From Aliikangiella maris (GTDB taxonomy: Bacteria > Pseudomonadota > Gammaproteobacteria > Enterobacterales > Kangiellaceae): a DNA stretch of 64,000 nt. This document shows positions 36,349 to 46,166 of this stretch, one piece after another; position 1 is the first letter of the stretch, and each line of letters begins with the position of its first letter. Under the pieces are notes generated by a model, which saw nothing but the letters and a program-made list of their open reading frames with translations, did not search any database and was not told the origin of the DNA. Both the position numbers and the translations under genes were made by a program. The stretch covers positions 1-64,000 of the forward strand of contig NZ_JBFDAH010000014.1 of assembly GCF_040719265.1 (NCBI RefSeq), given 5' to 3'.

Positions 36349-37713
36349 ATGAAACCAATTAGTCAATACCATCCAATTGCCAAATATAGCCTGTATGTAC
36401 TCGCTATCACATTGATTTTCATCTTGAGTGTTTTACTTATTAATACTCAGGCATTTGATGAAAAAAGCTCGCCAGCGGTTAATTTAGTCATGCAACCCCA
36501 AGACCGCATCAGTCCGCAATATAATGCTTATTTTTATTTTCTCGGATTACTCGCCAGTAATGCTCAGGATCCACATGAAGCAGGTCAGAAGTTACAGCAA
36601 AAATATGTCGATAACCGAGAAAAATTAGGTCTGGATCAACTATCAGCGAGTGACTCCACAAAAATATTGCAGATTAGCGAAACAGAAAGCTGGTTTACCC
36701 AGTTTGAAAGATGCCATGCGCGAACCCAACACTTTTGTTTTCAGCAAAGCCTTAACAATATTAAAGCGCTTGATTTTAATTCGCCGCGATTAATACAAAT
36801 GCTAAAACGATATGCAAGACTCACCGACTATCAGGACTACCAATCCCCAGATAAAATGACCTTTGCCAGTCCAATACCAGCATTTGGATACGCATTATCA
36901 CTTCAACAAATTAGCCTGGCACATCAATTTAGCACACTAGAATTTGATAGTTTTTTAATTGCGATAGAAAAAGATATTAATTTCTGGCGAACCTTATTGC
37001 TTAAGAGTGATATTCTTATTGTTAAAATGGTTGCCATTGCCGCAATATGGTATGACGTTCGATATTTATCGAATATTATAAGTCAGCATCATTTATCTTC
37101 GGTACAAGTAGAAAACATTCAACAGCTTTTACGCCCACTGAATAACAAAGAGCTCGATTTGAGCAATGCTTTTCGCTTGGAAGCGCAAACATTATACAAT
37201 CAACTAGCCAAATTAAGTCGCCAAAATCTCCAAGAAATTTATGGCATTAAAATCAGTTTTTTTGATTCAATGATTCAAGTCCATGCCACTCAAAATTTAC
37301 ACTTTGAACGGTATCTTTCACCAATGTTAGTGCTATCCAAGCTTAATAGCAGTGCCTTTTATGATGCTGTTCAACAGGGAAAGACTGAGCACGTCACCGA
37401 GCAATGGTTTAGCCTATCACCTAGTAATTTGTATAACCCCGGAGGAAAATTGTTACTCCAGAATATTAATTGGTCACCGAGTGATTACATTGCCAGAATG
37501 CACGATATGAACGGCATGTTTAATTTGGTAAAACTACAGCTTGAATTGAAAAATCAATCTGAATTTCAGCCGTTACAGTGGGTTAACGATTCTGCATATC
37601 GTAATATTTATACGCTAGAACCATTAATTTTTAATGAACAAAAACAAACGCTTGAGTTTGAGTGTTTAAGTAAAAAATCGTTATGTTCAATTAGCTTTGG
37701 GGCTCACCCATAG
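36349..37713 (+). CDS. Unknown membrane-anchored protein
   Basis: About 454 residues. It has one N-terminal transmembrane helix (about 15-35) and then a large periplasmic or outer-face domain, mostly helical. The motif FERCHARTQHFCFQQ holds a pair of cysteines, and two more cysteines lie close to the end (FECLSKKSLC), so disulfides are likely. GGAG seven bases before the ATG at 36349 decides the start. I do not recognise the family. Divergence from the CadC-like gene (261 bases) suggests it is that regulator's target. Confidence 0.7.
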   Translation: MKPISQYHPIAKYSLYVLAITLIFILSVLLINTQAFDEKSSPAVNLVMQPQDRISPQYNAYFYFLGLLASNAQDPHEAGQKLQQKYVDNREKLGLDQLSASDSTKILQISETESWFTQFERCHARTQHFCFQQSLNNIKALDFNSPRLIQMLKRYARLTDYQDYQSPDKMTFASPIPAFGYALSLQQISLAHQFSTLEFDSFLIAIEKDINFWRTLLLKSDILIVKMVAIAAIWYDVRYLSNIISQHHLSSVQVENIQQLLRPLNNKELDLSNAFRLEAQTLYNQLAKLSRQNLQEIYGIKISFFDSMIQVHATQNLHFERYLSPMLVLSKLNSSAFYDAVQQGKTEHVTEQWFSLSPSNLYNPGGKLLLQNINWSPSDYIARMHDMNGMFNLVKLQLELKNQSEFQPLQWVNDSAYRNIYTLEPLIFNEQKQTLEFECLSKKSLCSISFGAHP

Positions 37714-37731
37714 CACACTGAGCCAAAAAAT

Positions 37732-37822
37732 GCGCTTAGCAAAGCGCCCTCATAATTTAGATGCTTCTTAACATAGTTACTTAGACTACCCTTAACATAA
37801 ACCTCGGTTAACGAGGTTTATG
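37732..37822 (+). terminator. Two hairpins, candidate terminators
   Basis: GCGCTT/AAGCGC at 37732-37747, followed at 37796-37822 by an 11-base perfect stem CATAAACCTCG/CGAGGTTTATG. Neither has a strong T-run. They lie between convergent genes. Confidence 0.5.
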
Positions 37823-37887
37823 AAGCCAATACAGCGCAAAAAAACCAGCAAACTCATTTTTGGTAATCAACACAAGCTCAATTTGAA

Positions 37888-38250
37888 TCAGGATTGATAA
37901 CAAGCCACTTCAATTCGCATTCCATCACTATCCTTAAAAAAGATAGCGCGACCTTCATCAAAGGTTTGAATTTCAGGCACGTCGAATCGCGCATTAGCCA
38001 TGATATTTTTAATTTCAATAAGCTGCGCTTCGCTGTGCGCAGTAAAACCAATATGATTTAAACCTGGTGCATATCGTCGATAACAATAATCCGCATCGGG
38101 AGCTTGTTTAAAATCTAAATGATTTCCTTCATCATTGACAAACACATGCTCTCGAATTTTTCGAAATCCAAGTTGTGGTAACAATACCTCATAAAATGCA
38201 AAATGATTTTCCATATCAGATAGCATAATCACAATATGATCTAATTTCAT
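37888..38250 (-). CDS. VOC-family (glyoxalase/dioxygenase fold) protein
   Basis: 120 residues. It is a compact VOC domain: MKLDHIVIMLSDMENHFAFY at the start, GLNHIGFTAHS in the middle, and DGMRIEVACYQS at the end. The two histidines and the late glutamate fit the metal-ligand places of the family. The substrate is unknown. It stands 32 bases after the end of the condensin operon on the same strand and may be read through with it. Confidence 0.8.
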   Translation of the reverse strand: MKLDHIVIMLSDMENHFAFYEVLLPQLGFRKIREHVFVNDEGNHLDFKQAPDADYCYRRYAPGLNHIGFTAHSEAQLIEIKNIMANARFDVPEIQTFDEGRAIFFKDSDGMRIEVACYQS

Positions 38251-38282
38251 TAACGTATTTTTAATCCTATATAATAAAATTT

Positions 38283-41200
38283 TTAACTTTCATCAATTGC
38301 CTCAAGCTCCGCTAAAAAATCAAGCTCAGCCTGTCGATAAACGGTTCGCTTATGATTGGCCCATAAATCCTTAATTTTGTCGGTATTACAGACTTTTCGG
38401 TCGACTAAAACACGCGTATTCAATTCACCTCGCTTGGCTGGACTGGGTACTTTGGCAAAGACAAACTCATTACTGATTAAATCCATAAAAGGTCCACATT
38501 TGCTGGTGGGCATAATAAAAACCAGCTGCAAACCTAAAGACTCTGTTAAATAATTAATAACTTCACGTGAGCGTGTTTCATCCATTTTTGAAAAAGCTTC
38601 ATCAACCAAAACTGTACGCAAATGACATCGACCTTCGGCAAAACGAAATGCCGATGTAATGGCTGCGGCTCGAATAATATAGGCAGGCGTTTCCAATTGT
38701 CCGCCCGATCCTGTTCCATATTCACTTAATGCTATCGGCGGTTTTCCGTCAACCTCTTTGTAAATTTCATACTGACGATAATTGCGGTAATCTGCTATTC
38801 TACCTAGCTCGCGTAAGGCTTTATCACTATCTTCTTCAAGCAGCATCGCCATTAAACGATCTCTAACTTCAACTGATTTTTTGGTTAGCTTCACGTCAAA
38901 TAAAGTTTGTCCTTCAGTCAAATCAGGATGTTTAATCACATCCTCAAAAAATTTGGCATACTCTTTATATTCTGGAATCCATTCGTAATCAAAACGAAAT
39001 GTTTCCCTATCATCACCAAACTTATGATTGGTCAATTCCTGATTAAGCAAATCGATCTGACGTTTTCCATCGTTAATCGCCTGATGAATAGAATGACATA
39101 AGTTAGTGACGAAAGTATGATTAAAACTTTCTTTCAATTGTTTTAACTGTTGGTGCTTTTCAAGTAATATATTATTTTTTAAACGATTATAAATATTGTC
39201 AATCTGACGCTGCAACTTGATAATGCTATTAAATAGTTTAAGGTCAAACTCACCATTAAAAGCGGTATAGATTAGTGCATCACCTGGTTGACAAATTTGA
39301 TTGTGATTCTTAATCGCATCATCGAGCTGCTTTTCCAATTTAAACAGGTTACTTTCAACCTCCTGAATTTCAGTCTCTGCAGTTGCAGCATTTAAAGTAT
39401 TAGCCAATGAATCGGCAATATTTAAAGAGTTTTCCAAGTCAAAACTCGACCAAATAGATTGTAGCTGTTTAAGTTCAGATTCACACGCATCAACCAGTGT
39501 CAGGGTTTCCTCTTGATCATTACTCAATCGGGTAAAGCTTTTCACTAGCGCTTCCAGTCGTCCTTTTAACTTGCCTCGCTCTTCAATTAACAACTCACCT
39601 TCTTCGCGACGGGTTTTCTCTTCTCGCGTTAAATCAATCAGTTTTTGTTCCAATGCCTGATGATCAGATAAATCAATATGGGATAATAAATTTTCAATTT
39701 TTTGTAATTCGCGATGATAGGCCAGCGTTTCACTCAACGGTTCAATCAATGCCACACTTTTTAATTTACTGATACTATTAATCAGTAATTTAACATCTCC
39801 AATTTTTTCATTTACCTGATTCCAGCGCTCAGTCAACTTTTGTAATTCATATTGTTGCCCGACAAAGGCTTTCTGTCGGGCCTTTGCACCAAATACCAAT
39901 TCACTCTCACTGATATCACAGCGAAACAGTGCATAGTTTCCAGATGCCAGACAATCAACCGTTAACCCCCGTCGAGTTGTTCGCAGCTCGTATTCGTCGT
40001 TTACCTGAATCACACTGCCATAACTGGCAATTAAAAAATTTTTCGCCGTAGAATGAGTAAAATCCATCAAATGAATAATAGAGTTTTTTTCCAGCGCCAT
40101 GCGCTGAGCATCACGCTGCGCTTTATAGGCTTGAATAATTCTGGCTTTATTAGCTCTGCCTGGAAGTCCTCGCACAACCCGTATTGCTTCGGCCTCAAAC
40201 GCCTCATCAACAATAATTGAATAGCGAGCACCACCTAAATATCCTTCAATAGCCGCCTGCCATTTTTCATCAATCACTTCGACATGGTCACATAAAACTC
40301 GTGGGTCAGCTTTGGGACACATATTTTCAATTGCGGTAATGGCTTTATTAACATAGTCAGGATAATCTACCTGTTGTTGCTCAAGTCGGCTCACCACTGA
40401 CTCTTTTTGCTGGCACTCTTTAGCGAGCTGTTGAAAATTCTGCTCTAGTCGATCTAAATAATTGTCAACTAAAACTTTAAGTGATTTACGTTGTTCATTA
40501 TTATCTTCCCAATGTTCAACCCAGGCATTATTAATACTTTGAATTTGATTAATTTCATCGAGTTGCTTTTCCAATCCTTGAATGTCATTTAGTAAATCTT
40601 TTCCCATTAACTGGTGAATATCGAATGAAGAGTCATTAATACCGGCAATCACTTTTTTACCAGCAGCCAATGTTTTCAGTTCCGCAATCATTGGTAATTC
40701 TGTTTGTATACCCGGAGATTGTATTTGTTTGATAATCTGTCGGGTTGCTTGTAGATTACCATCAAGCAACTGACTTTCCATTAATAGGCGCTGTGCTTTT
40801 AAAGCCAGCGCTTGACTCTCTTTATCACGCTTTTTCTCTAATTCATCTTTTTCTTGAAGTGCGGCCACACCCATGCGTTGCGCTTCAAGTGCAATCCGCT
40901 GCTGGTGCAACTGTTCAACACGTTGCGTATTAATTTGAATGTTTTGATCAAGTTCTGCTTGCTCATTTCTAATTTGTTTCTCTTTATCTTTTGCAGCCAC
41001 ATAATCCTTTTGACGAATGACATAGTGATGTCTGGCCAAAGTATATTTTTTTAGTTTGAAATCTCGCCAGGTTTGTAGATAACCTTCACTATAATTAACA
41101 GCGCTCTCCAGCACGTTAACCGACTCTTGAATTTTACCCGCATCTTTTTCCATACCGTGTATCGTCTTGAGCTGACTAGAGATTGAACGCACAGCTTCAC

Positions 41201-41927
41201 CCAGATCTTTTTTCTCAAGAATTTCATCAGCAACAAACCGATTAATGCTTTGCACAGGCTTATAAGCCATAAAACGGGAAAATGCTTTAGCGGCTCCCAT
41301 AGCTTCAACATCAGTTACCGCATCTTTTTTACCACGAAGTACACCATAAAGTCGGCGTAAATAGGCTCGCTTGGTGTCGTACTTTTCAACCGCGGATTTA
41401 CCAAATAAAGCAATCAAACTATTATGCAGGTTATCTAATGTTAAAACTGCATTATCAGGTTGCAAGTCGCTCAGTTGCAATGTTCGATTTTGCTGTTGGG
41501 TTAAAATATAAAAGACCAACTCCTCTTGACGCGCAAGCCGGTTACTACCTGCATTTTCAAGCCAGGCTCTCACGCCTAGCATCGCCGTAAACGGCTCGCC
41601 AACTTCTCCTTCTGTTGGAAAAAATGAAGCTGCCATATAGCCATCAGTTGGGTTCAACCGCGAATAACTACCATCATCGCAACCTAATACATAAGAAGCC
41701 AGTGTTCTGACTTTTTTTCCACCTCGCCCCTTTTGTGTTGTTTCATCTTGCCCAGGATTGTACTGAAAAAGATTTTCATGCGCGGCAGTCATAATGGTTT
41801 GAATCATATCTGCAGCAGTTGTTTTACCCGAACCATTACCACCAGAAAACAAATTAATTGGACCAAACTCAAATTCACTGTTCGGCAAATTTCCCCAATT
41901 GACCATAATAAGCTTTTTTAGAAACAT
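38283..41927 (-). CDS. mksB: SMC-like condensin ATPase, MksB/JetC family
   Basis: 1214 residues. The N-terminal ATPase half has Walker A GGNGSGKTT at 29-37. Long coiled coils enclose a central hinge region (roughly 530-700). The C-terminal half has the signature GSGGQ at 1073-1077 and Walker B VDEA at 1108-1111. This is the MukB-type SMC arrangement shared by MksB and by JetC of Wadjet. It should form a DNA-loop-extruding complex with the two preceding proteins. Its ATG overlaps the mksE stop as TGATG, and GAGGGAG precedes it, so translation is coupled. No JetD-like Toprim nuclease gene is present nearby. Confidence 0.85.
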   Translation of the reverse strand: MFLKKLIMVNWGNLPNSEFEFGPINLFSGGNGSGKTTAADMIQTIMTAAHENLFQYNPGQDETTQKGRGGKKVRTLASYVLGCDDGSYSRLNPTDGYMAASFFPTEGEVGEPFTAMLGVRAWLENAGSNRLARQEELVFYILTQQQNRTLQLSDLQPDNAVLTLDNLHNSLIALFGKSAVEKYDTKRAYLRRLYGVLRGKKDAVTDVEAMGAAKAFSRFMAYKPVQSINRFVADEILEKKDLGEAVRSISSQLKTIHGMEKDAGKIQESVNVLESAVNYSEGYLQTWRDFKLKKYTLARHHYVIRQKDYVAAKDKEKQIRNEQAELDQNIQINTQRVEQLHQQRIALEAQRMGVAALQEKDELEKKRDKESQALALKAQRLLMESQLLDGNLQATRQIIKQIQSPGIQTELPMIAELKTLAAGKKVIAGINDSSFDIHQLMGKDLLNDIQGLEKQLDEINQIQSINNAWVEHWEDNNEQRKSLKVLVDNYLDRLEQNFQQLAKECQQKESVVSRLEQQQVDYPDYVNKAITAIENMCPKADPRVLCDHVEVIDEKWQAAIEGYLGGARYSIIVDEAFEAEAIRVVRGLPGRANKARIIQAYKAQRDAQRMALEKNSIIHLMDFTHSTAKNFLIASYGSVIQVNDEYELRTTRRGLTVDCLASGNYALFRCDISESELVFGAKARQKAFVGQQYELQKLTERWNQVNEKIGDVKLLINSISKLKSVALIEPLSETLAYHRELQKIENLLSHIDLSDHQALEQKLIDLTREEKTRREEGELLIEERGKLKGRLEALVKSFTRLSNDQEETLTLVDACESELKQLQSIWSSFDLENSLNIADSLANTLNAATAETEIQEVESNLFKLEKQLDDAIKNHNQICQPGDALIYTAFNGEFDLKLFNSIIKLQRQIDNIYNRLKNNILLEKHQQLKQLKESFNHTFVTNLCHSIHQAINDGKRQIDLLNQELTNHKFGDDRETFRFDYEWIPEYKEYAKFFEDVIKHPDLTEGQTLFDVKLTKKSVEVRDRLMAMLLEEDSDKALRELGRIADYRNYRQYEIYKEVDGKPPIALSEYGTGSGGQLETPAYIIRAAAITSAFRFAEGRCHLRTVLVDEAFSKMDETRSREVINYLTESLGLQLVFIMPTSKCGPFMDLISNEFVFAKVPSPAKRGELNTRVLVDRKVCNTDKIKDLWANHKRTVYRQAELDFLAELEAIDES

Positions 41928-42748
41928 CAGGCATCTCCCTCGATCAAGCTGGCATTGTCAGGTTGCATTTTTTTTGTTTTTCTAGATTTTTTATTTTTAT
42001 CAACTTTTGCTTGTTCGCTATTTGATACTTCATTTTCTGGGTTTTCGATTTGAAATTTATCGTTATCCCGAGTTTCATTTTGAGTTATTGCCGCCCCATC
42101 AGTTATTACCGACTCAGACGGAAGTGAAGCAATAGCGTCAACTGCTTGATTACTGACAAATGTCATAATCATTGGATGAACTTTAATCCACCCTTCACCA
42201 TTTTCAAATGCTTCTTCGTGTCGATATTCAATTAATCTTAATTGGCGTAAACGTAAAAACAATTTTTTTCGCTCTGTAATTTTATCGGGTAATCCTCGAC
42301 CTAGTAGGTTTTTCATAGCGATAGTAATTGACTCTATCGAATCTAATGCATACCCTTGCTCGTCAATTTTTCCTTCTCTTAACGCTTTTTCATACTGTGC
42401 TCTTACCACCAAAACTAAGGCCGTTTCAGTTTGGTTTAAACGTTGGCGTAGTGATCCACTCCAGGCATTATCCTCAGCTTCTTTCATTCCGGGAATTTCA
42501 CTAGAGGGCGGATAGATTCGTGCATATTCAAAGCGAGGCTCAATTAATAGCTGTATTCCAATGACGGCAAGATACTCTTCAATTAATTCTCGACAGCGAA
42601 CCAGCCGATCAAATAATTGCTGCTCTGTTTGACTTTCTGCGCGCGAGATCACCGAGTAATTCATTAAACGTAATATCAGTTCCTGAAATTCAAACTCGCT
42701 TGTGTCCAGCTTTTCTAGCCGCTGCCCCAAATATTCATTAAACTTCAT
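41927..42748 (-). CDS. mksE: Condensin subunit MksE/JetB (DUF4194-like)
   Basis: 273 residues. A winged-helix style N-terminal domain (ELILRLMNYSVISRAESQTE, then TALVLVVRAQYEKALREG) is followed by an acidic, Lys/Asn-rich tail of about 60 residues that looks disordered. Size, position between the JetA-like and JetC-like genes, and the pattern fit MksE/JetB, the kite-type subunit that links kleisin and DNA. Its ATG follows the mksF stop with no gap, and GAGAAG precedes it. Confidence 0.8.
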   Translation of the reverse strand: MKFNEYLGQRLEKLDTSEFEFQELILRLMNYSVISRAESQTEQQLFDRLVRCRELIEEYLAVIGIQLLIEPRFEYARIYPPSSEIPGMKEAEDNAWSGSLRQRLNQTETALVLVVRAQYEKALREGKIDEQGYALDSIESITIAMKNLLGRGLPDKITERKKLFLRLRQLRLIEYRHEEAFENGEGWIKVHPMIMTFVSNQAVDAIASLPSESVITDGAAITQNETRDNDKFQIENPENEVSNSEQAKVDKNKKSRKTKKMQPDNASLIEGDA

Positions 42749-44239
42749 TTATTGCTTCTCAATTGATGGCTGCTTTTTTGAGTGTTTTTCATCTGTTCTT
42801 TTTTCAGATTTACTGACCAGTTCTAATGAAAATTGATCAGCCTGTAAAAAATATTCGTCACTGGTTTTTTCGCCAGTCGGTTCAATCTTGAATAAATATT
42901 CACTGGAACGTCCTCCTGCACTCGCCGCTTCTATTGCATGACTACGCAAAATCAAATCTCGTGCATTATTTATAGGCAGTTCATGTAAAAAGATTTTTTC
43001 GCCCTGCGCTAAAGCGTCAATCAGGTAATCGGTCAACTGTTGATTGTTCACCATGAAAGCTTTTTCTAACACTTGCTGTAAATAGAACTCTCGACGAGAT
43101 TTTTCATCCATTGAGACACTTTCTTCAACATGTGTATCAACAATTTTCTTTTTTCTACCGGCATATATTTTTAATTGTGCAGGATCTAATAAATTCAGAT
43201 TAAGTCCAGAAAGCGTCTCTCCAGCCAAATCCATTTTTTCAGCAAAATCACTATCACTCAATGTTTTCAAGCGTTGCAAATTTTCCAGGAGTTGGTCGCC
43301 ACCACCTTGATGACTAAAACTTAATTGCCGCATAATGATATCAGCACGCCGAGTAAAACTGAGTAAAGCCTGACGTAATGCGGGCAACATAATATTACTG
43401 GCATTGTGAATACGTCGTTCTATTTTATCCAGCAGTGTCAGGTAAATAGATTTATCTTCAGACTCAAGTAGTTCGGGCGCCGTTTTTCTTAGGTTTAACT
43501 CAACCTGTGCTTTAAATTCTTTTCGTTTTCGTCGCGCTACACCAATGGTGGCTACAATATCATCACGATATTTTTCGACACTATCAACAGATAGTCGAAT
43601 AGCAAGATCGGGGACAAATCTTTTTTCCATAAATTCAAAAAACTCGTCACTGGCTTTTTGCACTAACTGTTGTGCTTCAACTTCTTGAATAAGCGCTCTT
43701 TTGCGCTCTTCAAGCTCAGCAATAACATCACTAAAGTCACTAATAATACGTTCTGAATATTCGTAAGCATCGAGTAATTCATAAATATCACCCAGTTCTG
43801 AAAATACTTTCAGTGCATTACGGGTATTGCGGGTATTTCGGTGACGGGTTCGAAATCGCCCCTGATTTAGCTCGACCACGGGCTGGGTAAACATTCGGCC
43901 AATTCGTGTAAAGCCATAAGAACTCTGTAAGGTTGCCTCATCAACCTGCTTTTCAAGCCAAGCATGTTCTAATAAAATATTTAGTGTCCAGTTAGCCTGT
44001 TCTCTTTGTGAGCGCACTGGCTGGTTAAATTCATCTTCGCCATGAGACTCAAGTAATGGCGCACGCGTGATAGCTTCTTCAAAACATTCAATAACCATTT
44101 CACGAGAAAGTAGCTGTGAATAATCGGCCTGGCTAGTATAAAGACGACTATACAACAATTGTAAACACTCAAGAATCTGCTCTCGATATTTACTGGTCAA
44201 GGGTTTGAAAAATTCTTGATGCTGGCCTTCAAAGAACAC
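42749..44239 (-). CDS. mksF: Condensin kleisin subunit MksF/JetA
   Basis: 496 residues. The opening (GQHQEFFKPLTSKYREQILE, then a helical body with a long coiled-coil stretch at about 175-275) is that of JetA/MksF (DUF5716-like). It acts as the kleisin of the complex. The GTG start at 44237-44239 follows the queC stop by only seven bases, and its likely ribosome site AAGG lies inside the queC end. So mksFEB is coupled to queC. JetA of a Wadjet defence island and MksF of a chromosome condensin look alike at this level. Confidence 0.8.
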   Translation of the reverse strand: MFFEGQHQEFFKPLTSKYREQILECLQLLYSRLYTSQADYSQLLSREMVIECFEEAITRAPLLESHGEDEFNQPVRSQREQANWTLNILLEHAWLEKQVDEATLQSSYGFTRIGRMFTQPVVELNQGRFRTRHRNTRNTRNALKVFSELGDIYELLDAYEYSERIISDFSDVIAELEERKRALIQEVEAQQLVQKASDEFFEFMEKRFVPDLAIRLSVDSVEKYRDDIVATIGVARRKRKEFKAQVELNLRKTAPELLESEDKSIYLTLLDKIERRIHNASNIMLPALRQALLSFTRRADIIMRQLSFSHQGGGDQLLENLQRLKTLSDSDFAEKMDLAGETLSGLNLNLLDPAQLKIYAGRKKKIVDTHVEESVSMDEKSRREFYLQQVLEKAFMVNNQQLTDYLIDALAQGEKIFLHELPINNARDLILRSHAIEAASAGGRSSEYLFKIEPTGEKTSDEYFLQADQFSLELVSKSEKRTDEKHSKKQPSIEKQ

Positions 44240-44246
44240 GGCAATA

Positions 44247-44948
44247 CTACCTTACTTGAGTTGATTGATAGCGAGTAGGATCATTTTTTAAGGCATCAAT
44301 AAATGCTTGTTGACGTATTAGACAGGAGTCACATTGCCCACATGCCTGACCATCTAAATCAGCTTGATAGCATGAAACAGTTTGAGCATAGTCAACACCA
44401 AGCGACTCACCTAACTGAATAATTTCAACTTTGGTTAAATCAATTAAGGGGGTAAGAATTTTAACACCTTTGCCTTCGATGCCGGCTTTTGTTGCTAAAT
44501 CAGCCATTTGTTGAAATGCAGCGATGTATTCAGGTCGACAATCAGGATATCCCGAATAATCAACAGCATTCACCCCAGCAAAAATAGCTTGCGCAGACAA
44601 TACTTCAGCCCAAGCTAACGCAATTGATAAGAAGATAGTATTACGTGCTGGCACATAAGTAATCGGAATGCCCTGTGTACCCCCCGTTGGTACATCGATA
44701 TTATCATCAGTCAGTGCAGAGCCACCAAATCCAGCTAAGTCAATCGGAATAATGTGGTGAGCTTTGACCTCAGCCTGAGCCGCTATTTTTTTAGCAGCCT
44801 CTAATTCACTATTGTGCTTTTGTCCATAACTAAAACTCAGTGCGTAACAGTCGTAATTTTGCGACTGAGCAATAGCCAGACAAGTGGTCGAATCCAGTCC
44901 GCCCGATAACAGTACGATTGCTCTTTTATGATTGGTCTGCGCTTGCAA
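44247..44948 (-). CDS. queC: 7-cyano-7-deazaguanine synthase
   Basis: 233 residues. It turns 7-carboxy-7-deazaguanine, ATP and ammonia into preQ0 for queuosine synthesis. PP-loop SGGLDSTTCLA is at 15-25. The zinc site is ACGQCDSCLIR near the C-terminus with the extra cysteine before it. The related queE lies 148 bases upstream on the same strand. Its 3' end holds the ribosome site of mksF. Confidence 0.95.
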   Translation of the reverse strand: MQAQTNHKRAIVLLSGGLDSTTCLAIAQSQNYDCYALSFSYGQKHNSELEAAKKIAAQAEVKAHHIIPIDLAGFGGSALTDDNIDVPTGGTQGIPITYVPARNTIFLSIALAWAEVLSAQAIFAGVNAVDYSGYPDCRPEYIAAFQQMADLATKAGIEGKGVKILTPLIDLTKVEIIQLGESLGVDYAQTVSCYQADLDGQACGQCDSCLIRQQAFIDALKNDPTRYQSTQVR

Positions 44949-45096
44949 TGCTCACCTCGTCTTAGCTTTGAAATATTTTCAGGCGTTAATAGGACTAACT
45001 TAATTCACTTGTGATGAGTCTGAATCTATTTAGTCAGGTAAAAATCTGAATTAACAAACTAGTTTCACACAAATCGGTGGTATTAAAATTAAACCA

Positions 45097-45741
45097 CTAA
45101 TGTCCAGCAGCATCATTCCACAATAATTTATGCAACTGAATTTGAAAACGTACGGGTAAATTATCTGCAATAATCCATTCAGCTAGATCGCGCTCGTTAA
45201 TTTGACCATAGCAGGGTGACATTATCACATTGGTTTTCTTTGCCAGTTGGTATTGGTCTATTTGCATTTTAGCCCAGTCGTAATCCTGGCGATCCGTTAA
45301 TACAAATTTGACTTCATCTTGCTTGGTCAAGTGGGCAATATTAGTATATAAATTTTTACTCATTTCCCCAGAACCGGGGGCTTTTAAATCCATGACTTTA
45401 TTAACTCGCGCATCAACATTGGCAATACAAATTGCCCCTGAAGTTTCCAGAGAAACCAGATAACCACGATCACATAGCGCTTTAAGCAATTCTTCACAAG
45501 GTTGTTTTTGCGCCAACGGCTCACCACCGGTAATACAAATATGCTGTGGCTGATAAGATTCAATTTCAGTTATTAGTTCGTCAAGTTGTCTGTAGGTTCC
45601 ACCAGAAAAAGCATATTCTGTATCGCACCAGACACAACGCAAGGGGCAACCGGTGAGGCGAACAAACAAGGTGGGTTTGCCAATGGTTGAAGATTCTCCC
45701 TGCAAGGAGTAAAAAATTTCGGTAATTTTCAGACGCGACAA
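45097..45741 (-). CDS. queE: 7-carboxy-7-deazaguanine synthase
   Basis: 214 residues. It is a radical-SAM enzyme with cluster cysteines Cys32, Cys36 and Cys39 (GCPLRCVWCDTEY). YSLQGES at the start is typical. ITGGEPLAQ is the SAM-binding GGE motif. The TTG at 45739-45741 is the only start that keeps the conserved N-terminus. No strong ribosome site is visible. It precedes queC on the same strand in the queuosine pathway. Confidence 0.93.
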   Translation of the reverse strand: MSRLKITEIFYSLQGESSTIGKPTLFVRLTGCPLRCVWCDTEYAFSGGTYRQLDELITEIESYQPQHICITGGEPLAQKQPCEELLKALCDRGYLVSLETSGAICIANVDARVNKVMDLKAPGSGEMSKNLYTNIAHLTKQDEVKFVLTDRQDYDWAKMQIDQYQLAKKTNVIMSPCYGQINERDLAEWIIADNLPVRFQIQLHKLLWNDAAGH

Positions 45742-46166
45742 AATAATTAATTCAGCAAAGGTTAAAAACAGGGATTTTACCTAATTTTGCCTAAAATGTC
45801 TGCGTACAATCACGTTGAGCGGCAGATAATATTGCCGACCAACTCATGCTAAATATTGATTGGTTAGATTGAACTCATCAAAGTAATTATTAGAAAATTT
45901 ATTTTTACCTGACAAAGTTATAATAACGTATGGATGCTATGTAAGATAGACGGCTAGTGATTAGATTTTTTTCATTCAAGCGTTTGCCTAAGTGCTCATT
46001 CACACAATCAGTTAGTGGCACTATCGAAAATCACACCTTGTTTTTAAAAAGCATTGCGTCAGCTAAAAACAGCGGAGAGTTTTATTGCTCAGTTAAAAAA
46101 ATTGCAAAAGTGGTTTAGTCTACACTGCTTTTGCAATTTTAATTAGTCAATCATTTTAAGTGAGGT
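45742..46166. other. Intergenic region between cpoB and queE
   Basis: 425 bases. Its right part holds the tol-pal terminator (46095-46140). The rest is AT-rich without a reading frame. No tRNA follows cpoB here, unlike in some relatives, and I see no preQ1 riboswitch before queE. Confidence 0.4.
46095..46140 (-). terminator. tol-pal operon terminator
   Basis: AAAATTGCAAAAG/CTTTTGCAATTTT pairs over 13 bases around a 17-base loop; on the minus strand a run of T follows at once. It lies 26 bases after the cpoB stop. Confidence 0.8.

Noticed and set aside
36349..37713. Unknown protein as a JetD partner of the condensin operon
   Set aside because: It has an N-terminal membrane helix and cysteine pairs and no Toprim motif, and lies on the other strand.
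44949..45096. preQ1 or preQ0 riboswitch before queC or queE
   Set aside because: No compact hairpin with the A-rich tail and pairing needed for known preQ1 classes was seen before either gene.
45742..46094. tRNA genes after the tol-pal operon, as in enterobacteria
   Set aside because: No acceptor/T-loop pattern (GGTTCGAATCC-like) on either strand.
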